Origin: Burkholderia pseudomultivorans
Lineage (GTDB): Bacteria; Pseudomonadota; Gammaproteobacteria; Burkholderiales; Burkholderiaceae
Reading direction: 5' to 3'
DNA length: 64,000 nt
Assembly (NCBI RefSeq): GCF_001718415.1
Contig: NZ_CP013377.1
Location: 1,922,001-1,986,000, forward strand
The notes under the pieces were generated by a model. It ran no database searches and was not told where the DNA came from. It was given only the letters and a program-made list of their open reading frames with translations. A program made the position numbers and the translations under genes. Shown here piece by piece: positions 26,263-34,867 of this stretch (the first letter of the stretch is position 1; each line of letters begins with the position of its first letter).

Positions 26263-27970
26263 CGCCGATCCAGCCCGCGATTTCGACCAGCCGCTTCATG
26301 TCAGGAGGCGACGCGAGATCGATCGCGAGCCGGTGCCGGTAATACGGACCGAGATCGAGCCCGACGCCGAGCCCGAGGATCTCGACGCGGCCGGCCGCTT
26401 CCTGGCGCGCGACCACCTGCTTCAGATGGTTGTCGAGATAGAACGGATCGTTGGCGAGCGCCGTCGCGCCGTCCATCGGGCTGCCGTCCGAGATCACGAC
26501 GAGAATCCGCCGCGCCTCCGGCCGCGCGGCGAGCCGCGCGCACGCCCACTCGACCGCTTCGCCGTCGATGCCTTCGCGAAACAGGTCGGCCTTGAACAGC
26601 GCGGCAATGCCGGTGCGCGCATGCCGCCAGCGCGTGTCCGCGTCCTTGAACACCAGGTGGCAGGCCTCGTTCAGCCGGCCCGGATGACGCGGCTTGCCGC
26701 GCGCGAGCCAGTCCTGCCGCGCACGGCCGCCGTTCCAGGCGAGCGTCGTGAAGCCGAGCACCTCGGTCGCCACGCCGGCGGCGTCGCCCGCACGGGCGAG
26801 CGTATCGACGCTCAGCGCGACCGCATCGATCCATGCCTTCATCGACCCCGAGCAGTCGATCAGGAACGCGAGCGCGCAATCGGCGCGCGGCCGCACGCGT
26901 TCGAGCCGGAACAGCCGGCGCTCCGCCGGCGAGCTGACGAGCTGCGCGAGCCGCCGGCCGTCGAGCCGGCCGTGCTCCTCGCCGAACGACCAACCGTCGG
27001 GCTGCGGCACGACGAGCGCCGCACGCAGCACGCGCGCGAGCCGCGTCACGTTGATGCGCTGTGCGGCGACCTGCGCATCGAGCCGCTCGCGGTACTCGCG
27101 CAGCAGCGCCGCGCGGATCCGCGCGGCCGGCCGCAGTTCTCGGTCATAGCGCGTGGTATATGCGCGATAGACGCCGTCGCCGCCATGCAGCACGACGCTG
27201 TCGCCCGTCTCCACCAGCGCCGGCAACTCGACACCTGCCTCGTCGAAATCGACCCACAGCGAGAAATTCGTCAGCGCGTCGTCCGGTTCGCGCGCGTCGT
27301 TCGCGTCGCTATCGACGACGGCCGCGCGCGCGTCGCGAATCATCGCCGCGATGCGTCGCGCGAGCGTCAGCGCATGGGCGGCAAACGCGCGCTGGTCATA
27401 CCGGCAGTGCTTCAGCCCCGCAAGTTGCGCACCGATCTCCGGCACGATCGCCGCGCGCGTCGCTTCGATCAGGTCTTCGGTTTCGTCGAGCACCGGCCAG
27501 CCCGACAGGCGCGACCATGCGATCTGCGCGACCGTATAAACGAGAATCCCGACATGCGTATCGGCCTGCCCCGACCGATGGAATGCGCGCGACCACGCTT
27601 CGAAGCGATGCCGCAGGTTCTGCGTGAGTCCGCGCATCGCGGGCGGCGCCAGCGATTCGCAGCGCAGTTGCTCGAGCATCTCGAACAGCACGCGTTCGAC
27701 CGGATCGTCGCCGAGCAGCGCGCGATGCAGGTCGGCGTCGGAATGCAGGATGCGCAGCGCGGCGCCATCCGCCGCGCCGCGCCAGGACGCGAGATCGTCG
27801 TCGGCCTGCGCGCGCAGATGCGGCGCATGGATCGGCAGCGGGCGCAGGTCGCGGCATACGCGGCCCGCACGATAATGCAGCGCCGCATCGCGCGTCAGCG
27901 CGCGCACGGTCGAGGCGCCCAGCGCTTCGCGCAGCGACGCACGGCGCGCCGCGTCGCGATCGGCGCTCAC
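26252..27970 (-). CDS. cobT: CobT-like von Willebrand factor A protein
   Basis: A 572-residue protein. The C-terminal von Willebrand A domain has the MIDAS motif DCSGSMKAW near residue 365, and ISDGSPMDGATALANDP further on. The N-terminal 300 residues match the cobaltochelatase CobT family, but the long acidic linker of Pseudomonas denitrificans CobT is absent. CobT pairs with the AAA protein CobS to drive cobalt insertion by CobN; no cobN is in the window. The start is a GTG at 27970 overlapping the CobS stop (GTGA), so the pair is coupled. A function in loading another metal, perhaps for the molybdoenzyme nearby, is speculation. Confidence 0.8.
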   Translation of the reverse strand: MSADRDAARRASLREALGASTVRALTRDAALHYRAGRVCRDLRPLPIHAPHLRAQADDDLASWRGAADGAALRILHSDADLHRALLGDDPVERVLFEMLEQLRCESLAPPAMRGLTQNLRHRFEAWSRAFHRSGQADTHVGILVYTVAQIAWSRLSGWPVLDETEDLIEATRAAIVPEIGAQLAGLKHCRYDQRAFAAHALTLARRIAAMIRDARAAVVDSDANDAREPDDALTNFSLWVDFDEAGVELPALVETGDSVVLHGGDGVYRAYTTRYDRELRPAARIRAALLREYRERLDAQVAAQRINVTRLARVLRAALVVPQPDGWSFGEEHGRLDGRRLAQLVSSPAERRLFRLERVRPRADCALAFLIDCSGSMKAWIDAVALSVDTLARAGDAAGVATEVLGFTTLAWNGGRARQDWLARGKPRHPGRLNEACHLVFKDADTRWRHARTGIAALFKADLFREGIDGEAVEWACARLAARPEARRILVVISDGSPMDGATALANDPFYLDNHLKQVVARQEAAGRVEILGLGVGLDLGPYYRHRLAIDLASPPDMKRLVEIAGWIGARR

Positions 27971-28956
27971 CGCCCCGCCCCCGGCTCGCCGCCGCCCGCA
28001 TGCGACGCGACCGCCAGTTCCTCGCCGAAACAGCGCTGGTAATACTCGGCGACGACCGGCCGCTCGGCGTCGTCGCACTTGTTCAGGAACGTGAGCCGGA
28101 ACGCGAGCGCCGGATCGCGGAAGATCCCGCAGTTCTCGGCCCAGTCGATCACCGTGCGCGGCGACATCAGCGTCGACAGGTCGCCGGTCGCGAAGCCGTT
28201 GCGCGTCAGCTCGGCGACGCTCACCATCGATTCGAGCAGCGTGCGGCCGGCTGCGTCGTCCAGCTCGGGCACGCGCGCGCGCACGATGCCGATCTCCTCG
28301 TCGCGCGGCAGGTAGTCGAGCGTCGCGACCACGTTCCAGCGATCCATCTGCGCGTGGTTGAGCATCTGCGTGCCGTGATAGAGGCCGTTCAGGTTGCCGA
28401 GCCCGACCGTGTTCGCGGTCGCGAACAGCCGGAACGACGGATGCGGATGAATCACGCGGTTCTGGTCGAGCAGCGTGAACTTGCCGTCGCGCTCCAGGAT
28501 CCGCTGGATCACGAACATCACGTCGGGCCGCCCGGCATCGTATTCGTCGAAGATCAGCGCGACCGGCCGCTGCAGCGCCCACGGCACGATCCCCTCCTGG
28601 AACTCGGTCACCTGCACGTCGTCGCGCACGACGATCGCGTCCTTGCCGACCAGATCGAGCCGGCTGATGTGGCCGTCGAGGTTCACGCGCACGCACGGCC
28701 AGTTCAGGCGCGCCGCGACCTGCTCGATATGCGTCGACTTGCCGGTGCCGTGCATGCCCTGCACCAGCACGCGCCGGTTGCGTGCGAAGCCCGCGAGAAT
28801 CGCGAGCGTCACGTCCGGGTTGAAGCGGTATGCGTCGTCGACGTCGGGCACGTGATCGTCGCGCGCGCTGAACGCGGGCACCATCAGGTCCGAATCGACG
28901 CCGAACCGCTCGCGGACCGACACCATGCAGTCCGGCTTGCTCGCCACCCCATCCAT
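27967..28956 (-). CDS. cobS: CobS-like AAA+ ATPase (MoxR class)
   Basis: A 329-residue AAA+ ATPase very close in sequence and length to cobaltochelatase CobS. Walker A is GMHGTGKSTHIEQVAARLNW near residue 68, Walker B LIFDEYDAG near residue 130, and sensor 1 LFATANTVG near residue 178. The N-terminus (VRERFGVDSDLMVPAFSARD) also matches CobS. With CobT it forms the ATP-driven chaperone of aerobic cobaltochelatase; related MoxR/VWA pairs mature other metalloenzymes. The start at 28956 is preceded by AGGAG 9 bases upstream and gives the normal CobS length. It is divergent from the IclR gene. Confidence 0.87.
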   Translation of the reverse strand: MDGVASKPDCMVSVRERFGVDSDLMVPAFSARDDHVPDVDDAYRFNPDVTLAILAGFARNRRVLVQGMHGTGKSTHIEQVAARLNWPCVRVNLDGHISRLDLVGKDAIVVRDDVQVTEFQEGIVPWALQRPVALIFDEYDAGRPDVMFVIQRILERDGKFTLLDQNRVIHPHPSFRLFATANTVGLGNLNGLYHGTQMLNHAQMDRWNVVATLDYLPRDEEIGIVRARVPELDDAAGRTLLESMVSVAELTRNGFATGDLSTLMSPRTVIDWAENCGIFRDPALAFRLTFLNKCDDAERPVVAEYYQRCFGEELAVASHAGGGEPGAGR

Positions 28957-29021
28957 CGCGTTGCGCTCCTGTCGTTGCATATCGTTTGCGGGCATCTACG
29001 CGTGCCGCGTCGAGCCCGTTT

Positions 29022-29040
29022 GCGGAACGATTCGTTCCGC
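29022..29040. promoter_or_regulatory. Palindrome GCGGAACGATTCGTTCCGC, IclR operator candidate
   Basis: Perfect 8-bp arms around ATT in the divergent cobS/iclR region. Its core GGAAC-N5-GTTCC equals the element before xsc at 22405. A regulator often binds such a site next to its own gene. Confidence 0.6.
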
Positions 29041-29052
29041 CGTGAAAAATCC

Positions 29053-29067
29053 GGACCGGCTCGTTCC
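29053..29067. promoter_or_regulatory. Second GGAAC-N5-GTTCC-like site
   Basis: GGACCGGCTCGTTCC keeps the 5-5-5 layout with one mismatch and lies 29 bases (centre to centre) from the perfect site at 29024-29038, close to three helical turns. Confidence 0.4.
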
Positions 29068-29145
29068 GGCCGCCCCTTGACGCGGCGGGCCGCCGAAGCC
29101 GTTCGGTACAATGGCCGCAGTCCAGTTTCCGGAACGGCCCTGCCC

Positions 29146-29898
29146 ATGCTTCCCGCGGATACGCCCACGCTGCGCGCCTTCGCGCTGCTCGAACACCTCG
29201 TCCAGGCCGGCGATGCCGTGTCGCTCGCCGATCTCGCGCGCGACGTCGACATTCCGAAGGCGTCGCTGCACCGGATGCTCGCGTCGCTCGAGGCCGGCGG
29301 CCTCGTGATCCGCGAGCCGGGCCGCAAGAACGCGTACGCGGTCGGCCCGCGGCTCGCGCGGCTCGGCACCAACGTGATGCTGCACGCGGGCGCGCGGCGG
29401 CTGCGTCATGCGATCCTCGAACGGCTCGTCGCCGATCTCGGCGAAACCTGCAACCTGACGATGCTGCACGACACCGAGGTCGTCTATCTCGACCGCGTCG
29501 AAGCCGACTGGCCGCTGCGGCTCGACCTGAAGCCCGGCTCGCGCGTGCCCGCGCACTGCAGCGCCAGCGGCAAGCTGCTGCTCGCGCTGCTGCCGCGCGA
29601 CGAACGCGCCGTGCTGGTGCGTACGATGACGCTGACGCGCCATACGCCGAACACGATCTCGGACCCGGAACTGCTCGAAGCCGAACTGGACCGCACCGCG
29701 CACAAGCGGCTCGCGATCGACAACGAGGAATTCGTCGCCGGCGTCGTCTGCATCGCCGCGCCGATCGTCGATGCGGACGGCGCGTGCGTTGCCGCGGTCG
29801 CCGTGCATGCGCCCGTGTCGCGCGCGCCGCTGTCGCGGCTGCTCGACAGCGTGCCGCGCCTGCAGGAAGCCGCCCGGGCGCTCGCGGCGACCTTCTAG
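29146..29898 (+). CDS. IclR family transcriptional regulator
   Basis: A 250-residue IclR-type regulator. The winged helix lies at about residues 8-60 (LADLARDVDIPKASLHRMLASLEAGG) and the effector domain follows. The latter includes GETCNLTMLHDTEVVYLDRV, the conserved CSASGKLLLA loop and NEEFVAGVVCIAAPI. IclR proteins sense small carboxylates. The gene is divergent from cobST and convergent with the molybdoenzyme anchor gene, inside a sulfonate-related block. The palindromes in front of it are also found before xsc, so it may control sulfonate use. The ATG at 29146 is the first in-frame start at the domain edge. Confidence 0.92.
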   Translation: MLPADTPTLRAFALLEHLVQAGDAVSLADLARDVDIPKASLHRMLASLEAGGLVIREPGRKNAYAVGPRLARLGTNVMLHAGARRLRHAILERLVADLGETCNLTMLHDTEVVYLDRVEADWPLRLDLKPGSRVPAHCSASGKLLLALLPRDERAVLVRTMTLTRHTPNTISDPELLEAELDRTAHKRLAIDNEEFVAGVVCIAAPIVDADGACVAAVAVHAPVSRAPLSRLLDSVPRLQEAARALAATF

Positions 29899-29960
29899 AA
29901 TCGGCCCCGATCCGCCACGCCCGCGCGAGTTCGCCGGTATTTGCGGCAGCGCATGCATCG

Positions 29961-30908
29961 TCATGACGCGCGCTGGTAGTAGATGTTCTGCGGATGCCGC
30001 GCGTCCGCGAAGAAGAACCAGCGCTCCGCGACCAGCCCCGCATACTGGATCAAGAACGCCGCGCCGAGCGCGAATGCCGCGGCCGCCGAGGTCGGCGCGA
30101 GCGCCAGCGCACCCGTCAGCACGAACGGCACCGCGAACGCGCCGAGCAGGAAGCCGGCCTTCACCGCGCGCAAGGTGCCGTTGCCTTTGCCATGAAAGAA
30201 CTCGCGCGTATTGAACGCGCTCGCCGTGAAGCCGCGCGACTTCTGCTCGAGCTTCGCATTGCGGATGCCCGTCGCGCTCTGCACGGTCGACTTCGGCCGC
30301 AGCCGCGCATTGCGCGCGAGCGACGCGAGCCGCGTCGTACATCCGGCGAGCGTCAGCACGCACGCGGCCGGCGCCAGCGACGCGACGAGCGAGGGCGCGA
30401 GCCACGCCGCGCAGGCCGTCGCGAGCGTGCAGCCCGACGCGCAGCCGAGCAGCACGAAGTTCACCAGCGTCAGCGGGCTCGCCCATTCCTGCAGGAAGCG
30501 CAGGCACGCGTAGATCATCGCGGTGCAGACGAACAGCGCGACGCTCGCGAGCGCATCGGCCGCGCCGATCAGCAGCGTGCCGGGCCAGCCGAGCGCATGC
30601 GCGACGCCGTACGCGAACGTGCCGGCGAGGAACACCGGCAGCGCGATGCACTCGCGCGACAGCCACGACGTGCGCCACATCGCGATCGCGCGCCACGCGC
30701 GTTCCGGATGGCCGAGATGGAAGAACGACGCCAGCAGGCCGAGCGCGCCGAGCCCGACCGACAGCGCGGCGCCCGTCACGTAGAACGATTCCGCGACGAC
30801 GACGCCGGTTGCGCGCGTCAGCGCTTCGACGATCACGAGCGTCAGCAGCAGGCCCTGCGCGGCGCCGCACAGCGTGGTGAGAAAGACGACCGAAAAGGCG
30901 GGACGCAT
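29961..30908 (-). CDS. soeC: DmsC-type membrane anchor, candidate SoeC
   Basis: A 315-residue inner-membrane protein of the DmsC family (PF04976) with eight or so hydrophobic helices. It carries VVFLTTLCGAAQGLLLTL at the N-terminus and FFHLGHPERAWRAIAMWRTSW, whose His is typical of quinone-linked anchors of DMSO-reductase-type enzymes. It would anchor the FeS and molybdenum subunits encoded upstream on the same strand and exchange electrons with quinone. The middle has a polar loop of about 60 residues (residues 200-255). It is the last gene of the three-gene operon. SoeC is proposed because of the SoeA-like catalytic subunit; DMSO reductase or formate dehydrogenase anchors are alternatives. 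Confidence 0.8.
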   Translation of the reverse strand: MRPAFSVVFLTTLCGAAQGLLLTLVIVEALTRATGVVVAESFYVTGAALSVGLGALGLLASFFHLGHPERAWRAIAMWRTSWLSRECIALPVFLAGTFAYGVAHALGWPGTLLIGAADALASVALFVCTAMIYACLRFLQEWASPLTLVNFVLLGCASGCTLATACAAWLAPSLVASLAPAACVLTLAGCTTRLASLARNARLRPKSTVQSATGIRNAKLEQKSRGFTASAFNTREFFHGKGNGTLRAVKAGFLLGAFAVPFVLTGALALAPTSAAAAFALGAAFLIQYAGLVAERWFFFADARHPQNIYYQRAS

Positions 30909-30955
30909 GAGAACTCCGTTTCTGCGTGGATCAATGAAGGGCGGCGCAACGCGGC

Positions 30956-31699
30956 TCAGCGCTGCGTCGCGAGCGACACCAGGTCGAGATCGCCGCGCGC
31001 CGCGCGCGCCTCGAACGAATCGTCCGCGGCGCGGCCGTCCGATGCGCTGCCGCAGCCGCCGCTGCCGCATCCGCACGACGCCTCGGTCTTCACGCGCGGC
31101 AGATAGTGGTTCGACGGGCGCGTGCCCCACTCCGGCATCAGCGCGTAGCCGCCGCGCTCGCGAATCGCGCGCGACACGTCCGACTCCGGATCGTGTACGT
31201 CGCCGAACAGCCGCGCGGAGGTCGGGCACGCGAGCACGCAGGCCGGCTTGCGGTCGCGCTCGGGCAGCGCCTGGTTGTCGATGCGGTCCGCGCACAGCGT
31301 GCACTTGGTCATCTCCTTGCGGCCTTCGTCGAGTTCGCGCGCGCCGTACGGGCAGGCCCACGCGCAGTACTTGCAGCCGATGCACTTGTCGTAGTCGACC
31401 AGCACGATGCCGTCCGACTTGCGCTTGTAGCTCGCGCCGGTCGGACAGACCGGCACGCAAGGCGGATCCTCGCAATGCAGGCACGACTTCGGGAAGTGGA
31501 TCGTGTCCGTCATCGGGAACACGCCGGCCTCGTAGGTCTGCACGCGATTGAAGAAGGTGCCGGACGGATCGTCGTCGTAAGGCCGCAGGTCGGCGAGGCT
31601 GCCGGCCTCGCCGGACGTGTTCCACTCCTTGCAGCTCGTTACGCAGGCATGGCAGCCGACGCACACGTTCAGATCGATGACGAGGGCCATCTGGGTCAT
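30956..31699 (-). CDS. soeB: 4Fe-4S electron-transfer subunit, candidate SoeB
   Basis: A 247-residue DmsB-type ferredoxin subunit with four Cys groups for [4Fe-4S] clusters: CVGCHACVTSCKEW, CLHCEDPPCVPVCPTGA, CIGCKYCAWACPYGA and CTLCADRI with CVLACPTSA. It would carry electrons between the molybdenum subunit and the membrane anchor. There is no signal peptide, so the complex faces the cytoplasm. An unusual tail near residue 207 holds four more Cys (CGCGSGGCG), outside the four cluster sets. AAGGAG lies 8 bases before the ATG at 31699. It lies between the catalytic and anchor genes with short gaps. Confidence 0.87.
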   Translation of the reverse strand: MTQMALVIDLNVCVGCHACVTSCKEWNTSGEAGSLADLRPYDDDPSGTFFNRVQTYEAGVFPMTDTIHFPKSCLHCEDPPCVPVCPTGASYKRKSDGIVLVDYDKCIGCKYCAWACPYGARELDEGRKEMTKCTLCADRIDNQALPERDRKPACVLACPTSARLFGDVHDPESDVSRAIRERGGYALMPEWGTRPSNHYLPRVKTEASCGCGSGGCGSASDGRAADDSFEARAARGDLDLVSLATQR

Positions 31700-31715
31700 G
31701 GTTGCGCTCCTTCGT

Positions 31716-34652
31716 TTAACGGTCGTCCGACTGCGGGCCCGACGCGGCGCCGCGACGCAGCCGCGCGGCGAACGCGCCGGTGCCCGCGAAATACGCCTGC
31801 ACGCGCTGCAGCACGCGCGTCGAGCCGGGCAGCGCCGGCATCGGCGCGAACTGCGGCAGCGTCGTCGCGGCGTCGGCCTCGGCCGGGTAGATCCGCACCC
31901 GCACGTCGTACCAGCCGGCCTGCCCCGTCACCGGATCGGAGTTCGACAGCCGCGCGCCCGCGCGTGTCGGGTCGGGCAATTCGTCGGTGATCACGTGATT
32001 GAGCAGGAAGCCGCGCTGCGACTCGCCCGCCTGCGGGCCGAGGTTCCACGCACCGGCCGCCTTGCCGATCGCGTTCCACGTCCACACGGTGCCGGGCTCG
32101 ACGGCCTCGCTGTAGCGCGCACGGCAGCGCACCTTGCCCCACGGCGATTCGACGTAGATCCAGGCGCCGTCGTCGATCCGCTGCGCGGCCGCCGTCGCCG
32201 GATTCACGAACAGATGGTTCTCGCCGTGGATCTGCCGCAGCCACGCGTTCTGCGAATCCCACGAGTGGTACATCGCCATCGGTCGCTGCGTGATCGCCGC
32301 GAGCGGATAGCGGTCCGCGTCGGTCAGCCCGCTTTCGAGCGACGGATACCAGAACGGCAGCGGATCGAAATGACGCGCGATGCGCTCGCGCAGATGCTCG
32401 GGCGGCTGGCGGCCCGACGTGCGGCCCTGCGCGGCGAGCCGGAATTTCTGCATCACGTCCGAATAGAGCTGGATCACGATCGGCACGCCGAACTTGCGCA
32501 TGCCGTTGTCGACCGCCCATTGCATGTAGGGCCCGTTGCAGTTGCGCATGTATTGCAGCGACTCCGGCAGCCGGTGGTGATACACGCAGTTGTTCTCGGC
32601 ATAGCGCTGCCACTGGTCGGGGTTCGGCTCGCCGACCACGGCCTTGTCGCCGTGCTTGCCGCGCCAGCCGATCAGGAAGCCGGTGCCCGAATCGGGCGCG
32701 GTCTGGAAGTTGACGACGAAGTCCGGATAGTCGCGATACTTGCGCTGCCCGTCCGGGGTCGTGAACGCGGGAAACTTCAGCCGGCTCGCGAGTTCGATCA
32801 GCACTTCCTGGAACGGCTTGCACTCGCCGGCCGGCGGCACGACGGGCACGCGCACCGAGTCGACCGGCCCGTCGAATTCGGAGATCGGCCGGTCGAGCAC
32901 CGACATCACGTCGTGCCGTTCGAGGTAGGTCGTGTCGGGCAGGATCAGGTCCGCGAACGCGGTCATCTCCGATGCGAACGCATCGCATACGACGAGGAAC
33001 GGAATCCGGTACTCGCCGTCGTCGCGCTTGTCGACCAGCATCCTGCGCACTTCCGTCGTGTTCATCGACGAATTCCACGCCATGTTGGCCATGAAGATCA
33101 GCAGCGTGTCGATCGGATACGGATCGCCGCGCCACGCATTGGTGATCACCGAATGCATGAGCCCGTGCACCGCGAGCGGGTATTCCCACGAGAACGCCTT
33201 GTCGAGCCGCGCGGGCGAACCGTCCGGATGGACGAACAGATCCTCGGGGCCGGCCGGCCAGCCGAGCGGGCCGGTCGCGAGCGGCGTGTTCGGCCGCACC
33301 TGGTCCGGATCGTTCGGCGGTTTCGCCGACGGCGGCACCGCGCGCGGATACGGCGCCTTGTGCCGGAACCCGCCGGGCCGGTCGATCGTGCCGAGCAGCG
33401 ACATCAGCACGGCCAGCGCGCGGATCGTCTGGAACCCGTTCGAATGCGCGGCCAGCCCGCGCATCGCATGAAACGCGATCGGCACGCCCTTCACCGACGC
33501 GTGCTCCTTGCCCCACGAATCGGTCCAGCGCACCGGCAGTTCGATCGCCTGCTCGCGCGCGACCGTCTCCATCTCGCGCGCAAGACGGCGGATCGTGTCG
33601 GCCGCGATGCCGGTGATGCCGGCGGCCCACTCGGGTGTGCAATCGGCCACCTGCTCGCGCAGCAGCGCAAAGGACGGCGCAACCGGCGTGCCGTCGTCGA
33701 GCGTGTAGCGACCGTCGAGCGCGGGCTCCGCGCCGTCGGTGTGGTGCAGCACCGCGCGGTTCGTCGCGACATCCCACCACATGCGGTTCTGCGGATACAG
33801 CGCGTTGATCTCCGGCGCGCCGGCATCGCGCACGAACAGCCCGAACGTGTCGGCGTCTTCGCGCAGGTCAACCAGCTCGGCGGCGTTCGTGAAGCGCGCG
33901 ACGAACTCGCGGTCGAATGCGTCGCGCGCGATCAGCTCGTGCATCAGCGCCATGAACAGCGCGCAGTCGGTGCCGGGGCGAATCGGGATCCATTCGTCGG
34001 CGATCGCCGCATAGCCGGTGCGCACCGGGTTGATCGCGATGAAGCGGCCGCCCGCGCGCTTGAACTTGCCGAGCGCGATCTTCAGCGGATTCGAATGGTG
34101 ATCCTCGGCCGTGCCGATCATGAAGAACAGCTTCGCGTTGTCGAGGTCGGGGCCGCCGAACTCCCAGAACGAGCCGCCGATCGTGTAGATCATCCCGGCC
34201 GCCATGTTCGCCGAGCAGAAGCCGCCGTGCGCCGCATAGTTCGGCGTGCCGAACTGCTTCGCGAACAGGCCGGTGAGCGCCTGCATCTGGTCGCGGCCCG
34301 TAAACAGCGCGAAGCGCTTCGGATCGGTCGCGCGCAGGTGCGCGAGGCGCTTTTCGAGCACCTCGAACGCACGGTCCCACGACACGGGCTCGAACTGCGC
34401 GTCGCCGCGCTCCGCGCCCGGCTTGCGCATCAGCGGCTGCGTGAGCCGCGCAGGCGAATACTGCTTCATGATCCCCGACGAACCTTTCGCGCAGATCACG
34501 CCCTGGTTCAGCGGATGCTCGGGATTGCCGTCGATGTAGCGGACTTCGCCGTCGCGCAGGTGCACGCGGATGCCGCAGCGGCATGCGCACATGTAGCACG
34601 TCGTGGTCTTGATCTCGGCCCGCTCGTCGCGGGCGCGCGCACGCTGCTCCAT
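31716..34652 (-). CDS. soeA: Molybdopterin oxidoreductase, candidate sulfite dehydrogenase SoeA
   Basis: A 978-residue catalytic subunit of the DMSO-reductase superfamily. The N-terminal [4Fe-4S] ligands are Cys19, Cys22, Cys26 and Cys54 (TTCYMCACRCGIRV ... GVICAKG). Cys146 in HGGFCSANMAAG is at the place of the molybdenum ligand. The C-terminal molydopterin-binding domain starts near HSWDSQNAWLRQIHGENHL. No Tat signal is present, so it works in the cytoplasm. Gene order (catalytic, FeS, DmsC anchor), length and lack of a Tat signal fit SoeABC of Allochromatium vinosum, which oxidises sulfite to sulfate. The xsc-pta-tauE genes nearby release sulfite, which supports this. Formate or other oxotransferase activity is not excluded. 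Confidence 0.82.
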   Translation of the reverse strand: MEQRARARDERAEIKTTTCYMCACRCGIRVHLRDGEVRYIDGNPEHPLNQGVICAKGSSGIMKQYSPARLTQPLMRKPGAERGDAQFEPVSWDRAFEVLEKRLAHLRATDPKRFALFTGRDQMQALTGLFAKQFGTPNYAAHGGFCSANMAAGMIYTIGGSFWEFGGPDLDNAKLFFMIGTAEDHHSNPLKIALGKFKRAGGRFIAINPVRTGYAAIADEWIPIRPGTDCALFMALMHELIARDAFDREFVARFTNAAELVDLREDADTFGLFVRDAGAPEINALYPQNRMWWDVATNRAVLHHTDGAEPALDGRYTLDDGTPVAPSFALLREQVADCTPEWAAGITGIAADTIRRLAREMETVAREQAIELPVRWTDSWGKEHASVKGVPIAFHAMRGLAAHSNGFQTIRALAVLMSLLGTIDRPGGFRHKAPYPRAVPPSAKPPNDPDQVRPNTPLATGPLGWPAGPEDLFVHPDGSPARLDKAFSWEYPLAVHGLMHSVITNAWRGDPYPIDTLLIFMANMAWNSSMNTTEVRRMLVDKRDDGEYRIPFLVVCDAFASEMTAFADLILPDTTYLERHDVMSVLDRPISEFDGPVDSVRVPVVPPAGECKPFQEVLIELASRLKFPAFTTPDGQRKYRDYPDFVVNFQTAPDSGTGFLIGWRGKHGDKAVVGEPNPDQWQRYAENNCVYHHRLPESLQYMRNCNGPYMQWAVDNGMRKFGVPIVIQLYSDVMQKFRLAAQGRTSGRQPPEHLRERIARHFDPLPFWYPSLESGLTDADRYPLAAITQRPMAMYHSWDSQNAWLRQIHGENHLFVNPATAAAQRIDDGAWIYVESPWGKVRCRARYSEAVEPGTVWTWNAIGKAAGAWNLGPQAGESQRGFLLNHVITDELPDPTRAGARLSNSDPVTGQAGWYDVRVRIYPAEADAATTLPQFAPMPALPGSTRVLQRVQAYFAGTGAFAARLRRGAASGPQSDDR

Positions 34653-34676
34653 CGTCTGTCCTCGTTCGCGGATGAC

Positions 34677-34698
34677 GGCGGGCCCGGCCGGGCCCGCC
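34677..34698. promoter_or_regulatory. 22-base perfect GC palindrome in soeA leader
   Basis: Eleven-base arms with no loop lie 25-46 bases upstream of the soeA start. As DNA it is a strong palindrome; in RNA it could form a hairpin just before the ribosome site. Role unknown. Confidence 0.4.
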
Positions 34699-34756
34699 CG
34701 TGAATCGGTCTGTGTATCGTAGGCGCGCCGGCGGCATGCACAAAGTCGCATCCTCT

Positions 34757-34797
34757 GATCGAACCTATCGGTCGGACTGATAGTTGGGCGTTCGATC
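34757..34797. promoter_or_regulatory. Nested inverted repeat upstream of soeA
   Basis: Outer arms GATCGAAC and GTTCGATC are perfect complements, and within them CTATC and GATAG pair again. It lies 105-145 bases upstream of soeA, in the likely promoter. Confidence 0.4.
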
Positions 34798-34817
34798 CGC
34801 GCGTGCGCCGCATGCGC

Positions 34818-34845
34818 GCAGGCCCGGCGCGCTCGCCGGGCCTGC
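34818..34845. terminator. 12-bp GC hairpin after the amino-acid permease gene
   Basis: Arms GCAGGCCCGGCG and CGCCGGGCCTGC are exact complements around a 4-base loop, 22 bases beyond the permease stop at 34868. No T tract; a strong hairpin separating the permease operon from soeA. Confidence 0.55.
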
Positions 34846-34867
34846 GGCGCATCCTGCGTGACGCGTG

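Noticed and set aside
31617..34703. 1028-codon open frame opposite the molybdoenzyme
   Set aside because: Same reason: antisense shadow of soeA, with no recognisable domain.
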